In this document: one piece after another, positions 11,701 through 24,221 of the stretch
Layout of the letters: every line of letters begins with the position of its first letter
Numbering within the stretch: position 1 is the stretch's first letter
From: Armillaria gallica
Lineage: Eukaryota; Basidiomycota; Agaricomycetes; Agaricales; Physalacriaceae
Direction of reading: 5' to 3'
NCBI GenBank assembly: GCA_037576215.1
Contig: JBANDB010000009.1
Location: 3,472,001-3,536,000 of the forward strand
DNA: 64,000 nt
Position numbers and translations under genes: made by a program
Notes under the pieces: generated by a model
Databases searched by the model: none
What the model saw: only the letters and a program-made list of their open reading frames with translations
Told to the model about the DNA's origin: nothing

Positions 11701-14700
11701 ATATATCGGGGTCATGTCGACGACTTCCAACACAGAGAAGATTGCAAGATGAACACTTCATCCTACACAGGGTTACATTTGACCTCAAGTCGACCTGCGC
11801 GTTATCAAACACGCGATTCAATTCTGTGATTGTTGCATGCGTAGCTGTAAACCGAGATAGATTCGATTCGATCCATGCCCGAACATGGTTAATTCTCATG
11901 TCCACAAGCGTCTGCAGATGCTGCTCTAATGAATCAGCCCAATCGCTATCGGGCACTTCTTGTCGTGGATGGTTGTATTGCCATCCGGAACGCAAACGAT
12001 CCAGGGTCAACTCGCGTTGCGCAGACGGCTTACCAGCAAAGTCGAGAAAAAACCGATAATCACTGTCTTCGCCATCAATTAAGATGTCAGTGTCAAAATT
12101 CTACGGTCACAGTTCAAAAAGCGTAATGCCGAATTTTTTTAAAAAAAACTTACCTTCAATAACTCATATTCTGGCTCAATCTCAGTATAGCCGTACATCA
12201 ATGCGTTTGGTAGCATTTCCGACAATCGCTGCGCACGGTGAGCAACAAGACACTCTAAATTAAAGTCCAGATCCTTGAATGTTTTGCAGCGTAAATGTGC
12301 TTACGAGACAGAGCACCCCAGTCGTTTGCCTAGATGGATATTAGAAACACTGGGATATGTGACAATTGATCCTGACCTTGAGCTTCGCCATCAAGGTCTT
12401 CAGCGTAAGTAAAAATTCACCGGCAGCAGGATGTGTGAGAACCTGCTGGTCCAGTTGCTTTCGTAGCAGTAAAAACAAGCTATAGAAACTCTTGGACTCG
12501 ATGATTGGCCATGGAACAATATTCAGTCTTCCGGAATGGAGACGGGAAATGAAGTTCGCATCCTGTTCATCTTGAACGATTTGCTGAAGGTCAAAATTAG
12601 AATGTAACGACACAGTATTGGATATAAGCAAACCTGAAACTTCGTTGAGAACCTAAATAAGTTGATTGAGACCTGATATTGATGAAGCTGAATAACAACA
12701 TACTCTTTAACAATCTCTCCCTTATCTATATCTGTAACATCCTGCATCAAATCTGTTAACCTAGAGGAGATACAAGACAATTGCAATGTACCTTTATTAT
12801 GATGACTAGTGTCGACTGAAAGAGCGAAGGATTGGTGGTGGGATCGAGAACAGTAGAAGATGACTGGAATGACTGGAAAAGGCCTGTAATGTCCCGAGAC
12901 AAAGCAAAGTTGTTTCGAAAGAGAACCTGAAAACCTTTCTTCAGTGATCAAGGACAGTTATTAGATGGTGTTATATACCAGGTTGGATATAGCAGTATTG
13001 AATAAAACCAGCAGAGTATCTTCTTGTGTTGAGCGTTCGATACTATGGACACCTATAAAGATGATCGTGGAACGTTGAACACCCAACGAGGGTATAGAAG
13101 AAGGTAAATCCACCAACCTTCGAAATCAAGTGCGACTATCAGGGCGTCGTCTGTTGGCGTCACCGAAAGCCACACACCCTCTGTAAACCGTGACCTATGA
13201 GAATCATGCTACAAAAAACAAGATTTCGTCTTACCTGTTGTTCTCATGGCATTGCCTGCGAAAGACGAGTCTACGAGATGATTCAGGGCGTAACTCTTTC
13301 CCACCGATTGTTCACCTATCATCCTGACAAGTAAGTAACAGGCTTCCCGCTTTCAAGACATGCTCACCCATGGAGGAGACAACTTTGACAAGCTGTAATT
13401 CTTTGTATCAGTCACCAGTTATCCATAATGACATTAGATTCATACCTTCTTGGCCATATATGACTGGAAAATCGACTCGTACCAACCAAGCGAAACACTG
13501 TCAATGATCTTTCCAACCTCAGCCCCGAGCAGTGACCTTTCCCATTCAACGGATACAACACCATCCTTCAGCGGTAAGAAACGATTCTCACGGGTGATGG
13601 CGATATGGATGGGAATCAGGCAGAACAAATTTACAAGCCACGCTCCAAGTGGAAACTGCGAAACAGGCCATGCATCTTCCCTTGTCACCGAAGAGGCTAT
13701 ATCGGAAAGCGGCACTGCTCGACTTGGATATGCTTCAGGACATCGTTCGTAGGTTTCCGAGTCCTCAATTCGAAGGATTGTACCATCTCGGAGAAGTGAG
13801 GTCCGAACTTCTCAAAATCACGATCCGTGGCAAACGTTAGAGCTTTAGGAGCCTGAACCCCATTTCCGCCGCCGATAGAGTGTTGTATCGCCGCCACGAC
13901 GGGAAAACGTGTCCAAACATCCGAGAAGCATTCAATTAGAGAATTATGGCGTGTTGAACCCTCGCTACCCTCTACGTGAGAAGTTCTATTTCCGCCCTTC
14001 TCTTTGAATTGGAATTCCGTGATCTTTTTCGTAATGTCCAATATGATTGAAGAGCAGGACTGGGAAAGTTCGTCGAGAGATATGAGGTGGATGCAGTTCC
14101 GGTTGACGAAGGAGCTTAAGATGCAATCATTAGAGAAGCCAGGAGGAAGCTGGAGAGTTATCTCGTGGCTCGATCCAAAACTGTTCCAATGATAGGCCTG
14201 CAGAGTGGTTTGTTCCTCGCGCGTGTAGGCCAATAACAAACAAGCGCCATCAGGAGAAGAATAGACAGCTTGCGGAAGACGGCCCAGCGACAAGGTAGCG
14301 GGCCTGTCCAAGGGCAGATATTAGTATATATTTGCAAAGATTCAAAGCGTAAATCATACCTAAACTGTTGAGTGATCAACGAGAAAACTCGAGCCTGGTG
14401 TCCGCGGTCAATCAACAATATTTCCTCGGACCCGCACACAAAGCAGGCGTGAGATATGGTGACCGACTGCGAAGCGTACCAGGGTGCAAGACTGATGGGG
14501 CTACCCCAACCTTGGATGGTACAATGTGTTTCGTCGACCAGAAAAAGATACAACTATAAGAGGTAGCCTTTAATGATGTTTGCACACAACATTTTGGGTA
14601 GACTTACCTTCGAGGAAGCACAAAGTAACAGCATTCGTTTAGTCTCATCATAAGCTATAACTGGGTTCTCGCCAAGCTTGTCCTTATGCAACACCTTTCT

Positions 14701-17640
14701 GGGACGATTCTGTTGTATAGCATTGTCCAAAACGGAGAGTTGTTCAAGATAGATGTTTATAATGCCTCTACCGTCGTCAACCATGAGCAGACACTTGCCG
14801 GAACCAACGAGATGCATGTACCTAAAGGACGCCCAATAAATGTCACAGACGAACAGTGATTTTATATGCGACTCACAATACCCTTGAGCTCAGAGGAAGT
14901 TCGAAGTGGGAGCTTAACCGAAGGGTTGATTCTATGTGTGGTGTTGGTATGGATGAGGAATCCATCTGGATACGATGGCGATCCTCTTCAGATAGAATGA
15001 GAGAATGAACAGTGTATTCTATCGATGGTTCAAGGCGCTCGATTTTCCAGCCAGTAAGTTCATAACCCTTGTTCTCTGTTCAATTAATGTGAGTGAATAC
15101 CAAGTTGATGTGCGGGGAAGTGACATACTCCAGGCGCCGTGCTCATCGATGCTGTCAATTATGAGAGTACACCTGCGCGCGCCTTATTAATCCATTGGCA
15201 ATAATAAAGGGAAACCAAAGGCTCACAAATCTTCTTTGTTCTGCGTCTTGATATCGTCAATAAACTGCTTTCTCGAGTCCTTTTGTCGAGTTTCTTGTCG
15301 GCTTTGAGCGTCTCGGTCGATTTGCAGTTTGCAAACCGATTCCTGCGCCTTCATAGCTCGGTGAACCAAATTATTGACGATGCTGTCGATTTTCCTCTCG
15401 AAGTAGCCCTCCGCGAGTTCTACCACATTTGTAATCGCTTCTTGCAGAAGAGGCTCTTGACCGAGGATTTCGTCGAGGGATGAGAGGAATTGCGCGTCAG
15501 TTAGGTCCATGTTCTTATTCGCAAGATACTCTGCCACTTTGACGGGTTTATTGGACCGAAGCAACGAGGTGATGAACGAGAAACGACCTCGAGGCCTTTG
15601 CATCGAAGAGATTGTGTCCTCTAGCTTTTCAGATGAGAGAATATTTTCGATTGCCTGCCGCCGTTGATCATGGGTGGAGCGAACCGAGTCCATAACTATA
15701 CATCTCGCGACAAGAATTTTATTCTTCTTAGAAACGAATGAATGCGAGCTGATGGACACTAGATCTTTCTGGTCCATGTTGTCTTGGAGTTCTCGGGCAA
15801 ACTCCGGGTGTATAGCAAGGAAATCCGTCAACAATGCTGTGACGGACATCAATTTAAAGGCAGCACGCGACGGACATGAGTGGACATACTGTGCAACTTC
15901 GCAGTCTCCTCCTCGCTTAACATTGCTGTGGGGCAGATCTTGTCTCTATTTAGAGCGCTGGGAGTAATCCGACGATGAGTTCGAAACGAATTGAGACATG
16001 CTAGAGCGCTTACCTGAACCTGGTTGTGACAGATTGCACAACAGCCAGCTTCAACATAGCTGACAGCTCAGTCTGGATAGCTTCGTCTGATTTCACTTCG
16101 ACTGTCTCTTCCTGCTTGAAGTCTTGAATGCTCGACTCTATCTCTACTTTCCGAGATTGCCAAGAGTTGCACGCGGCAGGGTAATGCTTGTTTAATCCAC
16201 TATCAATCAACATCGCAATTTCTCTGTCTGTGATGTTTGGATTCAGGCATACAGGGCCAGAGGTCGTACTAAATCAAGTACATGTCAGCCGACAAGTAAG
16301 CCATAGCGAAATTTCAAACGAACAGAAGACTTTCCAGGCGCATAGCATTATACACCTGTTTTCCGATAGCCACCTTCCGTTGCTGCGGAGGCTTGTACTT
16401 GGCGGTCACGAATGCTTGACTTGTTTCGCCAGTCAGCATCCTAGGACGAAGTAAGGAAGCTTCGAGAGGCACGTTGTCTGATACCGCGAGAGCAATGTGA
16501 GGTGAAGTGATCTACAGCAACAATTAAATGAAGGTTTTTGTCAGGAGATAAGATGGTTATATGCCTTGAATCCAGGACGTATGGTAACATTTTCCTCTTG
16601 CTCGTTGGTTTTGTGGACCTCAAAGGTAAACAACCGGTCCGTGTTGTCGTCGAGGTCCATGGAGGTGACTTCAGCCGTCTCTTTCCAAACAAGCGAAGCC
16701 GCTTGTGTTGGAGAAATCATACAGACTAGCTGGTCACAGACTTTGGTGAGATATCTGATAAGTCACGTTAAAATCATGCTATAGAAGGATGCGGGAAACG
16801 CGATGGAGGGTTCTACCTCATAAAGGTGATACGATTCCGTTTCACGGCAGGTATGGCGCCGTCATTCCAGGTGGTATCCTCTGGCCAGTATATCACAAAC
16901 AGTTTCTCCGAAGTAGAATTCAGGGCATACAACCCTGACCGTAGCGACGGTCCAAGGTCAGGCTGTGGCCTGGTAAGCATATGACACCTGGATAGGATTC
17001 CGTCATTCATTCATTGTGATTATCCGTTTTGAATACTCACAAAGAAGGATCGACAGCGGTCATGGCCGATATGAAACGGATGATCTCTTGTTTGTCCCCA
17101 TAGACACCCACAGGCTTGACGACAAATTGGTCTAGGACTTTGAAGTCCACTTTTGTGAGCGAGACATAAGCACCAGGGCTCCTGTCGTTGGCGAATTGCT
17201 CCAGAGAATCTTGAGCGATGATGATCTTGTCGACTTCAGAAAGAATTAGTTATATAACAGGCTGGACGACGCGTAAGCTTCGCGCACCTAGTCCTCCGCT
17301 ACCGGGTTCGCTGATCAAATCGAGCAGACGATACATCCCGGGAATTTCATGAACGAGGTCAGAGTCTATCGGCCCCTGATTGTGTCCAGGGATCGTCTTG
17401 GGTTCCTCATCAGCGACCATGCTATCTGGAAAGCGACCAGGAATGGGGGAGTCTACACCTGACGCTGATATGAGCGCATGTAGCTGGGAGGAACTGTCAG
17501 GGGCAACGCACTATTATGGTAATGGGGGAGTACTGGATCCGGGTGCTGTTAGCAGCGACGCGCCGTAGGCACCGTGCATACTCACATTGACTTGTATCTG
17601 TTGCAGGAATCACGCTTGGAGGTACAGTGGGGGGTTCCAT
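8703..17640 (-). CDS. Giant multidomain protein: beta-propeller-like region, VLIG/dynamin-like GTPase, Cys/His-rich repeats, vWA domain (copy 2)
   Basis: A gene of about 8.9 kb with many exons and introns near 50 nt. Order of parts on the minus strand: N-terminal region (17640-15220, with QSRKVEIESSIQDFKQEE-type helices); propeller-like blocks (about 14820-13700); GTPase with P-loop GEQSVGKS (13293-13316), LDFEG as G3 (13118-13130) and a candidate G4 in the IIKDVTDIDKG block (about 12720-12800). Next comes a Cys/His-rich region (about 11760-10100: CSSCNLLC, HQCTKSC, HLCGQPC, CELCKRLC, MMCNLVC). Last is a vWA domain with complete MIDAS: FVIDRSSSM joined across an intron near 9540-9600, a Thr in GFGTNYD, and LLSDGEC. 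It ends EALDSVRLAETFLGIAESLRKPRGSLL. One frame break lies at the G run 8885-8887, where one extra base restores continuity. vWA-MIDAS domains bind proteins through a metal; the biological role is unknown. Confidence 0.85.
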
Positions 17641-17963
17641 GGTGGAAGGGTAGACGATGAAAGAGACAAAGGAAAGATGCCTCGTGGGGTCCTACGGTTC
17701 GGTTCCGACGAGTAACCCTCCTCGACTCATACTTCTATATTCCTCTTTGCCCGGACGAACCTAAGTAGCTATAGGATCCGCAAGAACAATACATTGGCTG
17801 CGCAGGGAAGGTTCGATTGTACAGGCTGGAACAGTATTGCCTAACTGGAGATCTCGCAGCGCCTACCGTGGGACCCCATAAAGCCTCTAATCACCTTCGA
17901 CGCGCTTAACAGGTCATGACACCCAAGCTTCGTACTCCTCTCGGCTCGTGCTCTGGACTTACG
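17641..17963. promoter_or_regulatory. Duplicated divergent promoter upstream of giant GTPase copy 2
   Basis: 323 bp between the start of copy 2 and the start of the broken RBR remnant. It is related by eye to 3726-4061, e.g. around the GCCTTCGACGCGCTTA-like block near 17895-17910. It must still drive copy 2 if that gene is expressed, but its plus-strand partner is dead. Confidence 0.45.
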
Positions 17964-18287
17964 ATGGAAGGGAAAACATCCAGGACCGACGATCCTAACC
18001 ATGTTGAATGACACAGATTATCAAAGAGAAAGAGAAAGTCGTCGTCCACCCTGGAACCAGCCAATATATAGACAGGTGGCGTATCTGCATCCGGTCTGGC
18101 GTCTCCGAACTTCGCAAGATTGGCGCTGAATAGAGAAAGAGAAAGCATTCAAGGTGCGGTTTTGCTTGGCAGATATTGCTTCGGTGTCACGACGGTGGAG
18201 GTGAGCGGCGTCGACCGAGTGCATTTCTCACGATTCAGGGTTCTCCCTAGGACGCCGTCTCCACTGCTCCCAATGGCAGGTCGAAAT
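17964..18287 (+). pseudogene. Truncated remnant of the C76-like/RBR ligase gene
   Basis: This matches the first exon, first intron and start of the second exon of the gene at 4062. Shared blocks include CAGATTATCAAAGAGAAAGA, CACCCTGGAACCAGCCAATA and the intron start GTGAGCGGCGTCGACCGAGT, followed by GCATTTCTCACGATTC. The frame is broken: TGA appears after 17 codons and further stops and indels follow. Similarity ends near CAATGGCAGGTCG (about 18285), and nothing of the RING domains follows. It sits head to head with giant GTPase copy 2, as its intact relative does with copy 1. It is therefore the relic of a duplicated gene pair. The near-perfect match within the intron suggests a fairly recent duplication or a gene-conversion patch. 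Confidence 0.85.
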
Positions 18288-18426
18288 ACATGCGTATGAG
18301 TACTTTCAAATGCTCTATTTAGGGTATTGAAATTGTGAACTATTCAAGGTATAGAGATGATTTCTACATACGAAAACGTATACATGTAAAAGATCACGGT
18401 AGGTCCATGTGCACACATGAACAGAC

Positions 18427-19837
18427 CTAAATATCATGCGTTCCTTTTCCCTCCAGCCCAGATTTCACGATATCTGCGAATCGCGCTTCAAACAAAGAGA
18501 CAAAAGCGTCAACGAAAGTGTCCTCTGTAGCATCTCGTCCTCCAGTGACAGTGAGAGTCAGACTTCCAGAAGGAGGCCCCACCACGTTAAGTTTGAGAGC
18601 AGACCCAACGTACGAATCACACTGGGCGAACCACATGTCGTCAATGGACCACGTATCATCACCGCGCGTAACAATTCTCCCAACATTGGAAATTTCCAGC
18701 CCCCGTTCCCTCTTAGCGTCATACTTCCCAGTGAAGTAAGACACAAAGCGACCGAACAGGTATCCTAGCATACCGAGTGCTGGTGGTGATGCGGTCTTCT
18801 GTTCACGAAGGGTAGAAGCATATGTTGAGGCCAAACGCCATGAAAATTCAGGCTGGAATGCGGGATAAGAGTGATGGGTAGAGACACATTCACACATGTC
18901 TTCTTCGGAAGCACCCGATAGGCTACGCAACGATATGGGGATGGAGGCCGCTATCGTTTTGTACTTTTCAAGAGGCTCCATGTCTTGTATAATTTGGGAA
19001 AGTACCGAGATGGTAAGGGAATATAAGGTCGAGGTGACGGTAGCCTTGTGAGAGCGGCACTCCTCGTGGAAACGAGCCACATCTAAAGCGGAGAACTGCA
19101 TGATTCTGACGCGAGTGGCGGTGTGTGGGGTGTGTCCAACCGAATTTCCGGTCCAGGCAGTAGCGCGAGGGGTCCAAGAAGTTGGAAGTAGGAGATTGAG
19201 TATCTCCCGAAGAACATTCAAGAGTGGAGGGGAAACATTCACGACACTTTCGACGCTAGGCAAGAACTTGGCAGTGAGAGGGACTTCAACGAGGCTGCCG
19301 ATGTCCTGGGGCTGGGTCTGTTGCAGGGCTTTGAGAAGGGTTCGGTGGAACGCGACCCCGCTTAGACCATCACCAATGCAATGGTGCCAAGCCAAAACCA
19401 CAATCTTTTCATCCAGAACCACCAGGCGCCAGAGTGGCGCTTCGGATGACGTATCGAAGGGCCTCAAGAACTGGGTCTCCATTACTTCAGTGATGGTAGA
19501 GCCGTGCACATATTCCACAACGTCAGCGAGGTTGACGCTGCGTAGTCGAGAATACACTGGCTGAACAGCGTCTCGGTCGACAATATGGACTCCTAACGCG
19601 CCATGCGTCTGGATAAGTACGCGTAGCGCTGGAAACAGCACCTGCTTGGACAGCGAAAAGCCTCCAGCATGGCTGTACTCGGCTGCAGAAATGACGCATG
19701 AATCTAGCTGCAAGGCTGCCCGAGTAATATGGTATTGCTCGAGTGGACCTGAGAGTGTGTTAATAGATAGCCAGTCGCGTTATGGACGGGAATAGTGTAC
19801 CTGCACCGCGAATACGCCTCTCAACGTTGGTGGTCAT
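18427..19837 (-). CDS. AATase/condensation-type acyltransferase
   Basis: Two exons (19837-19801 and 19748-18427, intron 19749-19800) give 452 residues beginning MTTNVERRIRGAGPLEQYH. The motif LAWHHCIGDGLSG (about residues 135-150) is the HHxxxDG active-site motif of CoA-dependent acyltransferases and condensation domains, in which the second His is the general base. A later DDMWFAQCDSYVGSALKLNV block resembles the DFGW-like structural region but is degenerate. Length and order fit the fungal alcohol acetyltransferase (AATase) family, which makes acetate esters of alcohols; the true acceptor is not known. The protein is soluble with no signal peptide. It is not in an evident biosynthetic cluster: its neighbours are a pseudogene and a ZZ protein. 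The start is chosen because the upstream exon restores the conserved PLEQYH segment. Confidence 0.8.
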
Positions 19838-20625
19838 AATGGTTGGAGTCAAAGAGATTTCCAGATTTTCCACGCGCAGTTTGTCAGACTGATTTGGAAA
19901 AAGTAACCGCTTATCCGTGGCCCTAGGCCGATGTTACCCGCGGGTTCTCCGTCGGTGCCGTCGGTGGGCAAAATATGGGGCAGAATGAACGCGCAGAAGA
20001 GTCAGTTGAAGAACCTCTGGGGCGTTCCTTTTTCAACAACTAGTATCCAATTCGAACTGCCCAGTAGCCACAGGGAACCGGATTGTAAATCGTTTAAGCG
20101 TGTTACATTAAGCAGAAAATAGCGAGAGCAGCATGCGATGCTAGCATTTAGGAAGGGGATAGATAAGGATGTCCTTCAATAATAGCATACGAGAACCGAA
20201 GAGGTTACATGAAGAACTTGGCGAGGGCCTTCTGTCGAAGTCTTGGAGGCAATTTTTACCAAGGACATGGATGAAATATGGTTGAATAGGGCTTCTTGGC
20301 ACGAGAACTGGGATGCGAACATAAAAGGATGGAGCGAAAGCCTAAATGGCGCTTGATGGGCTCCGCAAAGAATCGCTTACCCTGAGACGAAGGGCCGGCG
20401 CCACTACGAGTCACGTCTTGAGTGCATGCCAGTAACGTCGATGCTGTAAAAAACTCCTAGTAGAATGTCTTGCTAGTCGTCGCCGCCGTCGTCGATGAAG
20501 TGATGAAGGGAAATGCCAAAGTGAGGTCGTTTATATAAGCCGGTACTGCGGACGCGATGACATCGACCGGTCCGTTCAAGGCAATGACTTGCTCGCTCAG
20601 CTTGTAGCACCACTGGAACGATTCA
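19838..20625. other. Divergent intergenic region
   Basis: 788 bp between the start of the acyltransferase gene (minus) and the start of the PB1-ZZ gene (plus). It must hold both promoters. Short frames here (e.g. minus 20457-20684) show no recognisable motif. I see no repeats. Confidence 0.5.
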
Positions 20626-23600
20626 ATGCACAGTCGACCGGACAGGCCTCTCATCGTGAAATGCACCTTTGACAGATGGAACAAGAGGATTACCTTTGCA
20701 TCCTCTAGGAACTGTACCTACATTCTCCTCCGGCACAAGGTGCGTACAGCACGAACTGTCTTACACAGCTCCCCCATTCACCTTTATTCTAGGTAGAACA
20801 ATGCTTCTCCTTGTCGGCTTCGACCTATGCTATCACCTACAAGGACGATGACGGTGAAATCACCGATATCAGAAATGAAACTGACCTTACGGAGGCTATC
20901 CAATACTTCCAAGCAGGCAACGACGACCCTCCTCTATCCTCAGCGGCATCCATACTGTCTGGTCGCAGTTTTGGAAGCCGCAAAATCACCCTCCGCGTTC
21001 ATATCAGTGTCGACTACGATGGTCCCAGTCTGTCCGATACGTCCTCTGTAATCAGTCTGGATGAGTACAGAGGACGCAATGGCAGCGAATTTTCCTTCTC
21101 CTTTGGCACCCCTTCCGTAGAACTTGACGATGACTCTGTCACCGTCAGTTCCAAGGATACCGGCGCCATGTCCAGAGCAGAATCCTCTCGTAGCGCCGGC
21201 CTGAAACCTCCCGACCACAGCTCACAACTCTCCGGCGAGTCATCATTTAGTATGGTGTCGTACGGTGCTAGCTCTACCCGTAAACGTTCAAAAAGTCCTG
21301 GTATCCAGACAGCTCGCGGTGGCGTAGATCCTTTCTCGGATGACTACCGGCGGTCTGTCGAGAGCCGCTTTCCGGAAGACCCATCTGCCGTGTTTGAGCG
21401 TCTAAAGTTGGAGGAGACCATGGTAGATGACTCTTCGAGCATAAATCATGATTCCCTAGCTCATAATCGTGGAGCGGAGTGGCTCCGAGACCAGAACGAG
21501 CGCACGATACGCGCTACACTTGGTATGCTGCCAGAGCCATCTGAGGTTGACACATGTTCTCTTGCAGAGCAGAGTGAATCTTTGGGGGGTGATTTGGCTC
21601 TCCAAGTCGACAATCGAGGCAAATACTACTACTCTTATACTGCTGCGGGATCCTCGAGTGCTTCCCAAACTCACGACGATAACGGTTACGACATTGATCC
21701 CAGTATTGATACTGCTTCCAAGATGGAGAAACCGCGACCTACGTCCCGACATCTCAATTGGCTAGCTGCCCAACAGGTCATCCCTGAAGAGAAGCCATCT
21801 CGCAGCCATTCTGACCCGTCCACCATGGATGCTATTCCTCGCGAACTCCTTGAATCTCTTCCCCTCTCAAGTCCCGAAGTCCTGACGAGCTGTTCTGAAT
21901 GCGGTGTTCTCCTAGATTCAATCCGTTACGTTTGCTCCATGTGCGGAGAAAAGGATCCTATCGCAGTGTCCGGCCAGACGAACGGCAAAGGGAAAGACAG
22001 GGATCCCTTCTCTGAAGACATATTGTCCTATCCCCCTCAGGCCCACCGCCACCTCCAACCACCACCCCACACACTGTCAAGTTCATCACTGACATATGTT
22101 GGAAGTTACGAATCCCTCGCCAATCCTCACCACCGCTATAAACCTCTCCCATCTGTGCCTAACCTGGGTTCTACTTCCCGGATATATTTGGATAGTGGGA
22201 TATACTCTCTGCCATCCAGCAAAGGATACGAGCTATGTTCTGGGTGTATCGAATCTGCCGGCCTGATGCATGCCATAGAAGCCGGCGGTGTCGCTTCTGG
22301 GGCGTCGCCTACACTATCCAATATGGCATCATCTTCCCCAGAAGGCGCGTCAGAGTGGCGGCGCCTGGCTCCAAAGGAGAAGGGTAAACTCAGACACGCG
22401 TATCACGAGAAGATCTGGAGCTACGAAGGTTGGAAGGACGTCGGTACGTGCCTGATTTATGGCTTCAAACGCTTGACTGAACAGTTTTCACTTCTTAGAA
22501 CAAGACGCAGCGGACACAATTACATGTTCGGCTTGTGGCACAGTTACGCCTGTTGGTCTGGGGAAGTGTTTCAAGTGCGCGTCGTGTAAGAAACATTACC
22601 TGTGCCGGGGATGTTACAGGTGAGTCATCCGAATGTTCAGATCATCATTTGAGGCTGACGAGTCGGTACAGCCAAGTTCATGAACGGCATCCACAACATG
22701 CCTTTTATGTTGTACCAGATAAGGATCCGCGATCGCTCTGTGAACCTGATTATTTCCCAAACGCTCCCCCCGATCCTAACGACGAAGAATGTGAGTTGCC
22801 GTTGACAGATTTTAAAGTCTGGACTGACTTCGTTTAGTCATGAAGCATCCTGGTGTGAAATGCGCGCAGTGAGTCAAGGATGGCATTGCATCGTTATCAT
22901 TACTGACAGCGTCCTCTTCTAGTTGTCTGCTAGACATCGTCGGTGCCCGGTTTCACTGTGCTATCTGCGATTCCATCGACATATGCTCCAATTGCGAATC
23001 GGCTGGACTACCGGGGAATCTGGACTCTGTTGACGGTGGCCATAACTCGTCTCATATCCTGATCAAGGCAAGCAATTCATACGGAAATGCATGCATCATG
23101 CGGCTGAACCTTTTTAGATTCCATTTCCCTTGGAAGCAAACGAGGTAATCTACAAATTTCGCCGACTCTTCAGGGAATCTTCTGACTGTATTTGGCGTAG
23201 GTACAAACAGCAAGCCAGAGAGCTGTACATCTGTGGACGGGCAGAGACGCCCAGCGTGCAATACATGCAGGTTCTCCTTCGAAGGCCAGCTCAGTCGTGT
23301 CGGGGTATAGCAGGACGGTGGTAGGTACATCGCACGCCAACGAAAGCGAACATAATCATTTGTGCAATGGATGTGCACGGGTACGTCTCATGCTTCTCTT
23401 CTTCTCTCTTCCTTTTTACTGATTAAGCGGGCGTTCGTTACTAGCCCATCGTAGGTGTGCGATACCAGTGTGCCAATTGCCCCTCGAAACCGAGGTCGTA
23501 CAATTTGGTGCGTCAGTCATTTGTTTACCTCTTGTATCAGTAGCTTATATCATGCGTAGTGCGCTCGGTGCGAAGAGAAGTCGTATCAATTACACGACCC

Positions 23601-24141
23601 TCACCATGTATTCTTTAAATTACCCCGACCCGTTGACCACCCCATAGAGTCTCAATTCCCTTTGATACCCAAGCTGTAAGAGTCCTTTCTTTAATGCCCA
23701 TGCAATAATTGACGTTGTTACAGGTACAAGATGCCGGCAGGCCCATCGCCAGATGCAACAGTATTATTTGCAGACCCGAAAGGTAAATGATCCAAACGTC
23801 TTTTTTGGATCAGTTCTCATGACCATACCATCAAGCATACCTAAGGGACGTATACAACAGCGCCGCCGTCTGTGACAACTGTATGTCGCGTATACGGGGC
23901 GTATGGTTTAGATGTGCGTACTGTGGCAAAGATTTGTGTGACGGCTGTGAACCTGTGGACGTGCACAATGACAAGCACGTCTTCCTCGTGTTCAAATCTT
24001 TGGTAGATATGCAAGCCGTCAAGTGAGCGTTCTGGACTTGACATATTAAGCGTCGTTCTTAACCCCTTCTCCAGAATATTCACAGATATTGAACACCCAA
24101 CCCGCAGTCCACCTATTATTCCACACCCAGTGTATCGTTAG
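20626..24141 (+). CDS. PB1 domain and multiple ZZ zinc-finger protein (NBR1/p62-like architecture)
   Basis: Start at 20626 (MHSRPDRPLIVKCTF) with an in-frame stop just upstream. Exon 1 ends at 20739 and exon 2 starts at 20793. Joined residues 1-90 read as a PB1 domain: a basic first strand (IVKCTFDRWNKRITF) and an acidic OPCA-like motif (YKDDDGEITDIRNETDL). A long Ser-rich linker follows. Then come at least four ZZ-type fingers across short exons: CSECGVLLD...CSMCG (with a long insertion before CSGC), ITCSACG...CASCKKHYLCRGC, CLLDIVGARFHCAICD, a pair around VGVRYQCANC...LCARCEEK, and CDNCMSRIRGVWFRCAYCG...LCDGCE. The last exon ends PHPVYR. PB1 domains form polymers and ZZ fingers bind N-terminal or other peptides; together they characterise selective autophagy receptors. 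The autophagy role is inference; I did not see a clear LC3-interacting motif. Its 3' end faces the PHF5A gene 80 bp away. Confidence 0.8.
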
Positions 24142-24221
24142 TCGACGTTAGCTGACCTTAGGTCGATGTTTCCACAACGTAATATACAGACATGCAATGT
24201 AGTTTATACAACAGCAGAGGA

